64,000 nucleotides of DNA from Amycolatopsis coloradensis (GCF_037997115.1 NZ_CP150484.1:4040871-4104870); one strand, 5' to 3'; shown: positions 8,257 through 16,816, numbered from the stretch's first letter. Numbers and translations are program-made. The notes: generated by a model not told the origin, from the sequence alone.

Positions 8257-9626
8257 TCACCGAGGTGGACGCGGTGACCGTCGCGGGCCCGATCGACCTG
8301 CCGCTGGCCGGTGAGCTCGACGTGCAGGCCGCCTGCGGGATCATGCACGTACACGGCCGGCGCTTCGGCGAACCGACCCCGCTCGGACTGGACTACGCGT
8401 CCATCCTCGCGGCCGAACTCGCCGAGCTGGGCGGCGTCGCATGGGGGCTCGCTCGTGATCGCGGGATCCCGCTGCGCGGCGTGTCCACCTCGATGGCGCA
8501 GGCGGCTTTGCTGGCTGTCTCCCAGTATCTGGCCGCGGCGACGGCCGGAGACGACCATGCCGAGGACCTCTTCCCCGGTGGGCCGCCTTTCCGCTCGGCC
8601 GACGGTGTCGCGTACGAGATCGAGACACTCGATCCGGCGGTGTGGCAACGGTTCTGGAGGACACTCGGCATCGACGGGCGGGTGATCTCGAATGCCTGGC
8701 GGCCGTTCCTGCTCCGGTTCGCCACCGCGACCTGCCCGCTGCCACCGGGGTTGGTGAAAGCTCTCGCGGCACGGCCGATCGCGGAGGCGGAGCGGATCGC
8801 GGTCCGTACCGGGATGACGCTGGTGAGGGTGGCGGATCGGAGGCTCGACCGGCTGCCCGCGTTCGCGGTGAGCGGGCTGGGCCGCGGGCACCGGCCGGCC
8901 CGGCCGTCGGTGCCGCTCCCGTTGTCCGGTCTGGTGGTCCTCGAATCATGCCGCCGGGTACAGGGCCCGCTGGCCGGTCACCTCCTGCGGCTGCTCGGTG
9001 CCACGGTGCTGCGGATCGAGCCGCCGGGTGGCGACCCGCTGCGGTGGGTCCCGCCGATCGCCGGCGACGCGTCGGCCAGGTTCCGTGCGCTCAACGACGG
9101 CAAGGAAGTCATCGAGATCGACTTGAGCACCCGGGACGGCAGAGGCCATTTGCTCGACCTCGCCGTCGGCGCCGACGTCTTCCTGCACAACTGGGCGCCC
9201 GGAAAGGCGGGGCAGTGGTCGTTGAGCGCACTCGACCTGGCGCGTGCCCGGCCCGGAATCCTGTACGCGCACGCGTCGGGGTGGGGTGCCGAGCTGGGGC
9301 CGGAACCGCCGGTGGGCACGGATTTCGTCGTGCAGGCCTACGCGGGCGTTCCGCCCTCGCTGATGACGATCGTCGACGTGTTCGGCGGGGTCGTCTGCGC
9401 GCACGCCATCGTGACGGCCCTGGCCCGCGGCGCCACGCGGGCCGACTCCTCGCTCCTGTCCGCGGCGAGCAGGCTCAACGCGGGCGCCCGGCGGCGCTGC
9501 GACCGTCCGTTGAGCGTGCCGGTGTGCGACGACCTCGCCGCGCTCGCCGCGGACCCCCGGTTTTCCCGCGCGCTGATCCACGATGACTGCGTACTCGTCG
9601 CGTCGCCGTGGGAATTCACGTCATGA
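8253..9626 (+). CDS. CaiB/BaiF-type CoA transferase with rearranged domain order
   Basis: Class III CoA-transferase-like protein, 457 aa. The second half (about 224-457) starts like a normal CaiB protein (LSGLVVLESCRRVQGPLAG, then LLGATVLRIEPPGGDPLRW and the segment ILYAHASGWG) and reaches a candidate catalytic aspartate in GTDFVVQAYAG (D357), but its remainder is very short. The first half (about 20-215) looks like the part of CaiB that normally follows that aspartate: LDVQAACGI with D23, then a helical region ending in a family-like PPFRSADGVAYEI and WQRFWRTLG. So the protein looks like two partial CaiB units in permuted order. The family moves CoA between carboxylates or racemises acyl-CoAs. 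It lies between the two ligases and overlaps both neighbours by ATGA. Confidence 0.78.
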   Translation: MITEVDAVTVAGPIDLPLAGELDVQAACGIMHVHGRRFGEPTPLGLDYASILAAELAELGGVAWGLARDRGIPLRGVSTSMAQAALLAVSQYLAAATAGDDHAEDLFPGGPPFRSADGVAYEIETLDPAVWQRFWRTLGIDGRVISNAWRPFLLRFATATCPLPPGLVKALAARPIAEAERIAVRTGMTLVRVADRRLDRLPAFAVSGLGRGHRPARPSVPLPLSGLVVLESCRRVQGPLAGHLLRLLGATVLRIEPPGGDPLRWVPPIAGDASARFRALNDGKEVIEIDLSTRDGRGHLLDLAVGADVFLHNWAPGKAGQWSLSALDLARARPGILYAHASGWGAELGPEPPVGTDFVVQAYAGVPPSLMTIVDVFGGVVCAHAIVTALARGATRADSSLLSAASRLNAGARRRCDRPLSVPVCDDLAALAADPRFSRALIHDDCVLVASPWEFTS

Positions 9627-11086
9627 CTTGGGTGTCCGCGACCGGGGTGGTGCTGCGCGACCTCGTGCCGGCCGGGCTCCGCCGCGAATGGGTCCGATGT
9701 GGACACTGCCCGGACAGGGATCTGTACTCGCTCTTCGGCGACCGGGTGCGCGAACATCCGCTTCGCACGGCGGTGATCGACGACGAGGGATCGCTCGATT
9801 ACGCGCGCTTGGACGCCGCCGTACGCGAGCTGGCAGCCCGATTGGCTGCCGCCGGGTGCGGCTCGACCGACATCGTCGGGGTACGGGAACCAGCCGGACG
9901 AGCGGCGGTGGTCGCGGAACTGGCCGTGTTCGCGCTCGGCGCCGTCGTGCTGCCGTTGCCGCCGAGCTCGGGCGATCTCCTCGAACGCGCGCGTGTGCGG
10001 TTCGTCGTCGGGAACGGGCGGGTGGTGGGTGAATCCAGCCGTGCGACGCGTATCGTCCGTCCGAATCCGGAGGCCCCGGCACGGATCCTGGTGTCATCCG
10101 GTTCGGAGTCGGCGCCGAAGATGGTCGCCTACTCGCACAACGCCTTCGCCGGCGGGCGGGCGAACTACCTCCGTGCCGTCCACGGCGGGACGGAGGTTCC
10201 CCGCGATCTCGTCCTGGTCTCGCCGACGTCGGGATTCGGCTCGTTCGGGGCGCCGGTGACGCTGTGCCGCCTCGGCGGCACGCTGATCTCGACGCGCCGG
10301 TTCGAGGCGGGCGCGGCGCTGCGCCTGATCACCGAGCACCGCCCGACCCACGTGTTCGCCGTACCCGCGATGTGGCGGCGCATGGCCGACCATCCCGCGA
10401 CCGTGGACACCGCCGGGCTCGCGGCCATCGTGTCGAGCGGCGACATGTTGCCCCCGTCGACGTTGGCCGCGTGCCGTGAACGGTTCGGCGTCGAGATGAT
10501 CGACGTCTACGGCTCGTCGGACGGCGTCAACTGTCATACCACGCGACCGGAGGACGGTGTGGGCGTACCGGATCCCGCGGTGTGCGAGATCCGGATCGCC
10601 GACGGCGAAATCCACGCCCGAGGCCCGATGACACCGCTGTGCCACGTCGCCGCGCCGGAGCTGGACGCCGCATACCGGCCAGCCGGTGGCTGGGTGCGGA
10701 CCGGCGACAACGGCCGTTTCGACGAGCGCGGCGGGCTCCACGTCACCGGCAGGAGCAAACGCGTGGTGATCCGCGGTGGGTACACGATCAGCCCGGCGGA
10801 GGTGGAGCGCACGCTCGGCGACCATCCCGCGATCAGGGAGGTCGCCTGTGTCGCGGTACCGGACAGCGAACTGGGCGAACGGCTCTGCGCCTGTGTGGCG
10901 ACCCGGAACGGTCACTCGCCGACGCTGCCCGAACTCGCGGCGTTCCTCACCGCCCAAGGCCTCGCCGTGCGCAAGGTGCCGGAGTTCCTGGTCACCCTTC
11001 CCGAACTTCCGCTGGGCCGCACCGGTAAGACCTGCCACCGCACGCTGGCCGATCTCGCGGCTCGCTTGTACCGGAGTACGTCTTGA
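9623..11086 (+). CDS. AMP-dependent ligase (ANL superfamily) 2, degenerate P-loop
   Basis: Second ANL-superfamily adenylating protein, 487 aa, last gene of the coupled operon. The hinge GRSKRVVIRGGYTISPAEVE, A7 VRTGDNGRF and the C-terminal lysine in PLGRTGKT are well kept. The ATP phosphate-binding loop reads SSGSESAPK (158-166): the usual TG pair is ES, although the lysine remains. A5 is YGSSDG. The protein could be a ligase with altered ATP handling or an acyl-binding homologue. The ATG at 9623 overlaps the preceding stop (ATGA); a GTG five codons upstream is less likely. The acyl substrate is unknown. Confidence 0.8.
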   Translation: MTWVSATGVVLRDLVPAGLRREWVRCGHCPDRDLYSLFGDRVREHPLRTAVIDDEGSLDYARLDAAVRELAARLAAAGCGSTDIVGVREPAGRAAVVAELAVFALGAVVLPLPPSSGDLLERARVRFVVGNGRVVGESSRATRIVRPNPEAPARILVSSGSESAPKMVAYSHNAFAGGRANYLRAVHGGTEVPRDLVLVSPTSGFGSFGAPVTLCRLGGTLISTRRFEAGAALRLITEHRPTHVFAVPAMWRRMADHPATVDTAGLAAIVSSGDMLPPSTLAACRERFGVEMIDVYGSSDGVNCHTTRPEDGVGVPDPAVCEIRIADGEIHARGPMTPLCHVAAPELDAAYRPAGGWVRTGDNGRFDERGGLHVTGRSKRVVIRGGYTISPAEVERTLGDHPAIREVACVAVPDSELGERLCACVATRNGHSPTLPELAAFLTAQGLAVRKVPEFLVTLPELPLGRTGKTCHRTLADLAARLYRSTS

Positions 11087-11480
11087 GGTGACACTGACGT
11101 GCCTCACCGGCGGAATCGTGGCGAGGAATCGCTGACGAATATTCTCGATACGAGCCGGTTTGGCCCGGTCGTTACCGGCGTGATCGCGCCGGGCCGCGGA
11201 GGCGGCGTGAAGACCGAGTGCGGGCGGACACTCGGGGCGCCCGACCGCGTGATGGTCTTGCCCTCGCACAAGGACCTCCATAGGCTTCTTTCGTTCTGCG
11301 GCGTGGTTGAGCAGCAGCCGTTGCCGCGAAGGTCCGTGACTCGGACGTGCTGTGAGCGATGTTCGTTCGACGATTTCAGCTCGCAGTGAACGTTGTTTGG
11401 AATCACGTTCCCGGTCAGTTGCGTATCCGCACCCGTGTGGTCGTGCGTTCCTTCCTCAAGGTGACGGAGAAAGGGTTTCC
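11087..11480. other. Intergenic gap after the biosynthetic operon
   Basis: About 390 bp with no convincing gene. A plus-strand open frame at 11099-11389 has no recognisable domain and no ribosome site, and an antisense frame mirrors it. The final 20 bases hold the ribosome site (GGAGAAAGGG) of the GAF-ANTAR gene. No strong hairpin terminator was seen after base 11086. Confidence 0.5.
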
Positions 11481-12293
11481 ATGAATCGAGAACAGCGCTT
11501 GGCCGATGCCTTGGTCGAACTGTCCGACACCCTGGTGAAGGACTTCGACGTCGCCGGCCAGCTCGATCGGCTGGCGGCGCGCTGCACCGAATTGTTCGAC
11601 ATCACGGCCGCCGCGGTGATGCTCGCTTCCGAGGATGCCCGCCGGTGGACGTCGGCCACCTCCGGGTCGCACGCCGACTTGTTCGATGTGCTCGCTCTCG
11701 CGCGGCTGGAAGGCCCGGTGCTGGACTGCTGCCGCGCGGGGATACCGATCGGCCCGGTGGGATGGGCCGGTGCTCGCCGTCGATGGCCCGCTTTCGCGTC
11801 CGCCGCGGCTAAAGCCGGGTACCGCCAGATGTGTTCGGTGCCGATGCGGTCGTGTGACGAGATCCTCGGGGCGGTGCTGCTCCTGCATTCGGAAAGCGAT
11901 CCGAGGCCGATGTCGGAAATCCGGTTGATGCAGACGCTCGTCGATGCCGCCGCCATCGGTCTCGTGCACGAACGGGAGATCCGTCGTCAGACGGAACTTT
12001 CCGCACAATTGCAGACCGCGTTGCACAGCCGAGTCCTGATAGAACAGGCCAAGGGGATTCTCGCCGTGCGCCGTGACACGAGTGTCGACGAGGCCTTCGA
12101 ACTCATGCGCGGCCATGCCCGCCGTTACCAGCGCCGGATCGGCGACGTCGCACGCCACGTCGTCGCCCACCGGGCACTGCCCGCCATTCCCCCGAAAACC
12201 CGCGAACAGGCCGGATCCTCCGCACCGGAACAGGACCGGACGGGTCCCCAGGATCGGTCACCGTCGAACGGCTCGCGTCCGCCTCGGCCGTGA
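11481..12293 (+). CDS. GAF-ANTAR domain regulator
   Basis: Probable RNA-binding antitermination regulator, 270 aa. Residues about 10-165 form a GAF sensor domain (LADALVELSDTLVKDFD at the start, then DAAAIGLVHERE at its exit helix). Residues about 175-230 form an ANTAR domain: LQTALHSRVLIEQAKGILA followed by SVDEAFELMRGHAR. ANTAR domains bind paired hairpins in nascent mRNA. The last 40 residues are a Pro/Arg-rich tail. The ATG at 11481 has GGAGAAAGGG 6-16 bases upstream. It stands alone; targets are unknown. Confidence 0.88.
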   Translation: MNREQRLADALVELSDTLVKDFDVAGQLDRLAARCTELFDITAAAVMLASEDARRWTSATSGSHADLFDVLALARLEGPVLDCCRAGIPIGPVGWAGARRRWPAFASAAAKAGYRQMCSVPMRSCDEILGAVLLLHSESDPRPMSEIRLMQTLVDAAAIGLVHEREIRRQTELSAQLQTALHSRVLIEQAKGILAVRRDTSVDEAFELMRGHARRYQRRIGDVARHVVAHRALPAIPPKTREQAGSSAPEQDRTGPQDRSPSNGSRPPRP

Positions 12294-12304
12294 AGACGTG
12301 TCCC

Positions 12305-12681
12305 TCAGCGGCGGACCAGGGGGCCGGTGGATCGGTCCGCCGCCCGGAAAGCCTCGGACAGAGAACCGTACAGAGCGATCTCGTGACCGAGGTCGACCAG
12401 GTCGAGCACCCGGGTCAGCGCGTAGGTGTCGGCGACCACGGCGAACCATCGTTCGTGCAGAGCGGCTCGGGCGGCCGCTCGATGCAACACCCGCAGCCCG
12501 GCCACGGCCAGGAAGTCCACCTGGGTCAGATCCACGATCGACGCCACGGCACCGGCCGGGGCCGCGGCGTCCAAGGCGCGTTCGAGCAGCGGGGCGGGTG
12601 AGCAGATCCACCCCGCGATCCGGCGACCGCCTCGGCGGTGGCGTCCGGCCGCACCAAGGGATCGGGGCGTTCTTCGGCCAT
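12305..12681 (-). pseudogene. Broken STAS-domain (anti-sigma factor antagonist) gene
   Basis: The C-terminal 89 codons encode a clear STAS domain (SIVDLTQVDFLAVAGLRVLH, then WFAVVADTYALTRVLDLVDLG). No ATG or GTG exists in that frame upstream, only a TTG in the middle of the fold. An ATG at 12681 in another frame begins MAEERPDPLVRPDATAEAVAG, which looks like the missing N-terminus. The first STAS strand and helix are absent between the two parts. The simplest reading is an internal deletion with frameshift, leaving a dead gene. A sequencing error alone would not restore the missing strand. Confidence 0.65.
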
Positions 12682-12849
12682 CGTCACCTGGTCACGTCAT
12701 GTCCTCCGCAGACTCGCTCACGCGGACCGGTCCCGCCACCGGATCCGGCTGGGACGGTGGTACGGGGTGATACCGGACCCGAACGGGCTCACCTCGCGCC
12801 GTGCCCGCTTTCCGGGCGGCCTGGTCGCGGAGCCGGTGATAGGCGGTGA

Positions 12850-13704
12850 TCACCGGCTCGAGCCTCGCGGAGGAGCCGGCCACGCGACGTCGTCGATCGC
12901 GAGCCACGGTGCGGCGGCCACGGCGGCGGGCGGGGCTCCGGTGATCGCCTTGACCTCGCGGTGGAGGTGGGACTGGTCGACGTAGCCGCTGTCGGCGGCA
13001 ACGCCGGCGGGGGCGTGACCGGCCGCGAGCAGGTGGGCGGCGTGGTCGAAGCGCACCAGTCGGGCGGCGCGTTTGGGTGTGGTACCGAGCTGGGCCCCAA
13101 AGCGGGACCATAGGCGCTTGCGGCTCCAGCCGACCTCGTCGGCCAGGCCGTCGACCCGTATCCGCCCTCGGCTGGTGCGCATCCGCCGCCAGGCGTAGGC
13201 GACCTCCGGATCGACCGGTGGGTGGGAGTCCAGCCGTCGGCTGAGGATTCTCACCGCGATCGTGAACCGCTCGTCCCACGTCGCGGCGGCGCGCAACCTG
13301 TCCTCGACGCGCCCGGCGTCGCGGCCCCAGACATCCTCCAGCGACACCACCGTCCCGCTGAACTCGGTCGACGCGCCGAGCACCTTGGCCGCCACCGGCG
13401 GCGACAGCCGGATCTGGAGACACTCGATCGCCGGGCCTGAGCCACCGGTCCGAAGTTCGCCGGGGAGGAGCCCGATCACGACAGTGCCGCGCTCGCGCCG
13501 GCCATAGGTGTCGTAGACGAGACCCGCTCCCTCGGTCAGGTCGACGAGCAGGCTGACGGATGGGTGCGCGACCATGGCGATGTCGGCGGCGCCGGGGACG
13601 CGTTGCCGGAACCCGGCCATGCTGATCCCCGGCAGCCGAGCTGACCGGCGCGGAACGGCGATGTCCACCCCCGCCCAGTCGGGTGGTGTCCCGGTTGACG
13701 GCAT
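12850..13704 (-). CDS. AraC-family transcriptional regulator
   Basis: Regulator of 284 aa with a C-terminal AraC double helix-turn-helix: GLADEVGWSRKRLWSRFGAQLG is the first HTH and AADSGYVDQSHLHREVKAITG the second. The N-terminal 150 residues are a sensing domain of the kind seen next to DUF6597-type regulators; no ligand can be named. It lies 23 bp after the stop of the hydrolase gene on the same strand, so the two may form an operon. Confidence 0.87.
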   Translation of the reverse strand: MPSTGTPPDWAGVDIAVPRRSARLPGISMAGFRQRVPGAADIAMVAHPSVSLLVDLTEGAGLVYDTYGRRERGTVVIGLLPGELRTGGSGPAIECLQIRLSPPVAAKVLGASTEFSGTVVSLEDVWGRDAGRVEDRLRAAATWDERFTIAVRILSRRLDSHPPVDPEVAYAWRRMRTSRGRIRVDGLADEVGWSRKRLWSRFGAQLGTTPKRAARLVRFDHAAHLLAAGHAPAGVAADSGYVDQSHLHREVKAITGAPPAAVAAAPWLAIDDVAWPAPPRGSSR

Positions 13705-13727
13705 GCGACCAGATTAGCCCTCGGAAA

Positions 13728-14552
13728 TCACGAGATGTCGTGACGGCGGACCTTGGCCGCGAAGTCCAGCAGCAGCCTGCTGGTCTCCTCCGGTGCTTCG
13801 AGCACAGGTAGGTGCCCGACGCCGGGCAGCAGCTCGACCCGCGCGGTCGGCACCGCGTCGTACTGGTGCGCCGACGAGGGATCCCAGCGGGGGTCGGCGG
13901 CGCCGAAGATCACCAGCACCGGGACGTCGAGGGCGGTGAGACGCTCGGGCATGCTTCGTTCGGCGAGGTACGCGCTGTTTCGGCTCAGCACTGCCCTCAT
14001 TGTGCGGTACGTGATGCCCCGTAGGTCGGCGATCAAGTCGTCCGGGACGTCCACCGGGCGAGCGGCTGTCGCCCTGATCCCGCTGCGGATCATCGAGTTC
14101 GAACGCCTTGCCCAGAGCAGCCTGCCGAGCGGCGGGGCCAGCAGGACCCGAAGGATGACCGGCTGCGGCAGCAGCGCACCGGGAGTCGGGCCGGTGCTGA
14201 TCAGCGCGAGCGAACCCACCAGGTCGGGGCGCTGTTCGGCAAGCGCCGTGACGACGTAGCCGCCGCTGGAATGCCCGACCGCGGCGACCTGACCGAGGCC
14301 GAGGTCATCGAGTACCGCCGCCACGCGACCCGCCTGCGCGGGCACGTCGTACGACGCTGCGGGCGGAGACTGGCCGCAGCCCGGAAGGTCGACTCGAATG
14401 ACGTGATGGTGCCTGTCGAGCGTCGGGATCATCGGGCCCCAGCAGGCGCCCGAAGCTCCCGAGCCGTGGACGAGCAACAGCGGTGGCGCCTGCCTCGGCC
14501 CCTCATGGACCACGTACATCCTGTGCGATTGCTTGACGTCGTACTCACTCAT
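13728..14552 (-). CDS. Alpha/beta hydrolase
   Basis: Alpha/beta-hydrolase-fold enzyme, 274 aa. The oxyanion segment LLLVHGSGASGACW is near residue 26, the nucleophile elbow is AVGHSSGGYV (serine near 94), the acid is in VIFGAADPRWDP and the histidine is in LPGVGHLPVLEAPE. These complete a Ser-Asp-His triad. The family includes esterases, epoxide hydrolases and C-C hydrolases; the substrate is unknown. The ATG at 14552 is the start consistent with family length, although no strong ribosome site precedes it. Confidence 0.85.
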   Translation of the reverse strand: MSEYDVKQSHRMYVVHEGPRQAPPLLLVHGSGASGACWGPMIPTLDRHHHVIRVDLPGCGQSPPAASYDVPAQAGRVAAVLDDLGLGQVAAVGHSSGGYVVTALAEQRPDLVGSLALISTGPTPGALLPQPVILRVLLAPPLGRLLWARRSNSMIRSGIRATAARPVDVPDDLIADLRGITYRTMRAVLSRNSAYLAERSMPERLTALDVPVLVIFGAADPRWDPSSAHQYDAVPTARVELLPGVGHLPVLEAPEETSRLLLDFAAKVRRHDIS

Positions 14553-14649
14553 GCTCGGGACGATGCCCGGGCTGCCCACCTTCAGTCTTGGACAAATGTT
14601 CCCCTCGCCCGAAACAAGAGAACCCTGCTCCGCGATGAAGCGGGGTCGA

Positions 14650-14872
14650 CCTCGCCGGAACTCGCCCAGCGCCTGGCCCGCGAGACACCGGACCGGGGGA
14701 CCGCCGTGATGGCCGAAGCCCAGCGGGCCGGGCGGGTGTTCTCGACTGGTCCCAGAACAACCCCGCCAAGACCACGGTGGCGCCGTACTCGCTGCGCGGC
14801 CGCCACCGTCCCACCGTCTCGACCCGGTGACCTGCTCGCCGATCTCGACAGCACACGGGCGTCTCTGCCTTA
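14650..14872 (+). pseudogene. Fragment of LigD-type DNA polymerase/primase domain
   Basis: Conceptual translation gives LAQRLARETPDRGTAVMAEA followed by QRAGRVF in one frame. After one missing base near 14740 it continues as LDWSQNNPAKTTVAPYSLRG and HRPTVST in the next frame. This matches the C-terminal part of the polymerase domain of LigD, the NHEJ ligase/polymerase (family pattern GRVfvDwsQN...TtvaPYSlRgr...PtVStPvtW). Only about 75 codons remain, without start or flanking domains, so it is a relic. Confidence 0.7.
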
Positions 14873-14935
14873 GGCCGTACCCTGAATGATCTTCGCCCAA
14901 TCGGGGTAGTCATCGGCAGGAGGTGTCCACAACCG

Positions 14936-15445
14936 ATGTGGCCGGTGGGTGAAGAGGCGCTACGGAAACTGGACGACCATGGCCTGCCGACCTCGCGGGC
15001 GCATCCGGTCGTGGTCGCGACGACGACCGCGGCGCGAGGGGGCCTGCTGTGGTTCGTCGTCGCGGGATTGCTCGCGGTGCGCCGGGGGTCTTCCCGCCGG
15101 GCCGGGGTATGCGGGCTGGTGGCCGCCGGTGCGGGCATGGTGAGCGGGCATCTGCTCAGCGCGCTGATCCGCCGTCCTCGTCCCGCCACGCGTCGCCTGC
15201 CCGCCCGCGAATCCCTGCCGGAACGGCCGACTTCGTCCTCGTTCCCGTCGAAGCACGCGGTGACGGCTGCCGCGTTCACCACCGCGGTCGCCCTTCGCTC
15301 ACCGAAGGCAGGCGCGGCCGTCGCTCCGCTCGCGTTCGTGGTCTGTTACGGCCGGGTCAGGACGCATGTTCATTGGCCGACCGACGTTTTCGGTGGGGTC
15401 GCCTTGGGTTTCGCGGTGGCGTATCGGCTCCGCGGCCGCCACTGA
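14936..15445 (+). CDS. PAP2-family membrane phosphatase
   Basis: Membrane protein of 169 aa with the three phosphatidic-acid-phosphatase motifs: IRRPRP (motif 1), SFPSKHAVTAA (motif 2, PSKH in place of PSGH) and YGRVRTHVHWPTDVFGG (motif 3 with the nucleophile-activating His and Asp). PAP2 enzymes remove phosphate from lipid phosphates or polyprenyl diphosphates at the membrane. The ATG at 14936 follows an AGGAGG by 12 bases. The neighbours are gene fragments, so there is no operon context. Confidence 0.85.
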   Translation: MWPVGEEALRKLDDHGLPTSRAHPVVVATTTAARGGLLWFVVAGLLAVRRGSSRRAGVCGLVAAGAGMVSGHLLSALIRRPRPATRRLPARESLPERPTSSSFPSKHAVTAAAFTTAVALRSPKAGAAVAPLAFVVCYGRVRTHVHWPTDVFGGVALGFAVAYRLRGRH

Positions 15446-15487
15446 GACGTCAGGACCGCCCTCAGCGGCCAGGGCACCTGAAGACCA

Positions 15488-15754
15488 GTGCGTCCGGTGC
15501 ACCCGGGGTACGCCACCGACAGCATCCGCTGCACCCTCGAGGCGTGTGCGGCGGCCTGTGCGAGCTGCGGTGACGAATGCGAACGTCACGAGCACGAACA
15601 TCGCCGGGTCTGTGCGCAGGCGTGCGGCCGGTGTGAGCGGGCCTGCCGGGGAACTGATCCCGATTCTGGGCTGATCGTGGTCGCGCACCAGGTACTCCGC
15701 GGTTCGCGAGACAGGACGAACCGCGTCGCGGACGCGGGAAGCCCGGGGCGGTGA
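15488..15754 (+). pseudogene. DUF326 (four-helix copper-binding Csp-like) fragment
   Basis: The translation contains CTLEACAAACASCGDECERH and VCAQACGRCERACRG, the Cys-x3-Cys-x2-Cys rhythm of the last two helices of DUF326/Csp copper-storage-like proteins. Intact members are about 110-130 aa with two further Cys-rich helices upstream; none are encoded here. The frame also runs on with a nonsensical tail. I read it as a truncated gene; a short functional peptide cannot be excluded. Confidence 0.5.
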
Positions 15755-15780
15755 ACGGGCTGACTCGGCGAAGCCGGGTG

Positions 15781-16200
15781 TCACCGGTTGCCTTCGGCGG
15801 CGCTGATTTCGCTGAGCACGGAGTTCGGGTCGTATTCCATTGCGGCGTCGCCGAGGGACAACACGCCGACCGGGCGGCCGTTGTCGACGACGGGGATGCG
15901 TCGCACCGCGTTGCCGGCCATCCGGGAGATGGCGGTGTCGGTGTCCTCGTCGGGGGAGACGGTGACGACCTGTGAGCTGCATACGTCCCGGAGGCGGCAA
16001 TCGGCGAGGTCGTCCTGGCCGGCGACGGCACGGATGACGATGTCGCGGTCGGTGACGATCCCGGCGAGCCGGTCTCCGTCGAGGACGAGGACATCGCCGA
16101 TGTCCTTGTCGCGCATCGCTTGCGCCGCCCGGCGGACCGGTGTGTCGGCGGGCAGGGCGACCGGGTCGGTGGTCATGAGATCGCGGACGAGCCGGCCCAT
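15781..16200 (-). CDS. Tandem CBS-domain protein
   Basis: 139 aa made almost entirely of two CBS domains: VRDLMTTDPVALPADTPVR to LAGIVTDRDIVIRAVA (about 5-62) and LRDVCSSQVVTVSPDEDTDT to VGVLSLGDAAME (about 70-124). CBS pairs bind adenosyl nucleotides. Stand-alone proteins of this kind in actinomycetes are typical stress or dormancy genes. It shares strand with the SPW protein gene 95 bp upstream. Confidence 0.88.
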   Translation of the reverse strand: MGRLVRDLMTTDPVALPADTPVRRAAQAMRDKDIGDVLVLDGDRLAGIVTDRDIVIRAVAGQDDLADCRLRDVCSSQVVTVSPDEDTDTAISRMAGNAVRRIPVVDNGRPVGVLSLGDAAMEYDPNSVLSEISAAEGNR

Positions 16201-16294
16201 GATGACTTCCTTCCTGTCCCTTTCCGATTCGGATCAGCGGGGACCATGGCTCCGGGGTACCCGATCCGCTTTCGGATATGCGCGCTTGCCGCCG

Positions 16295-16753
16295 TCACCG
16301 GTGTGTGGGGCGTCGCCGCGCCGACAGCGCGAGCGCGATTCCGGCGACCAGCACGATCACGCCGGCGATCACGTTGCTCAGCCAGGTCGCCGTGTTCAGT
16401 TCCGGCATACCCGGATAGTCGAGCGGCACCAGGCCACGGCCCCGGGAAATCACCCATGGCGAGGCGATCACCCAGACGCCGAGGACCGGAATCACCCAGG
16501 CCACGGTGCGCAGGCCGACGGAGCGGGCGCATCCGGCGGCGAAGAGCGCCAGCACGATACCGCTGATCATGTTGGTCGCGGCCATGCCGAAGGTGCCGGT
16601 GAACTCGATCACCCAGGGTGACAAGATCAAGTACACACCCGCCAACAGGACAAGCCCGATCGAGACCTCGGAAGAGCCGGTGGATCCGACGGCCCCTTCC
16701 TGTGTCCGTGCGGGGCCCTGCGCGGTCTCGCGTGTGGTGGTCCGGATCGTCAT
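16295..16753 (-). CDS. SPW-repeat membrane protein
   Basis: Small membrane protein of 152 aa with four hydrophobic helices and two copies of the SPW signature (LILSPWVIEFTG near residue 43 and WVIASPWVIS near 97). Function unknown; members are often in general-stress regulons. The ATG at 16753 is preceded 40 bp upstream by an excellent SigB/SigF-type promoter. Confidence 0.85.
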   Translation of the reverse strand: MTIRTTTRETAQGPARTQEGAVGSTGSSEVSIGLVLLAGVYLILSPWVIEFTGTFGMAATNMISGIVLALFAAGCARSVGLRTVAWVIPVLGVWVIASPWVISRGRGLVPLDYPGMPELNTATWLSNVIAGVIVLVAGIALALSARRRPTHR

Positions 16754-16792
16754 GCTCGTTCACCTCCGCGTCGGTTCTCCGAACTTGTCGGC

Positions 16793-16816
16793 TACCCGGC
16801 ACCTCGGCGGACAAAC
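16793..16816 (-). promoter_or_regulatory. SigB/SigF-type promoter of the SPW gene
   Basis: On the minus strand GTTT (16816-16813), then 15 bases, then GGGTA (16797-16793) exactly match the actinobacterial general-stress sigma consensus GTTT-N14-17-GGGTA. The -10 element ends 40 bp before the SPW start codon. Confidence 0.6.
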
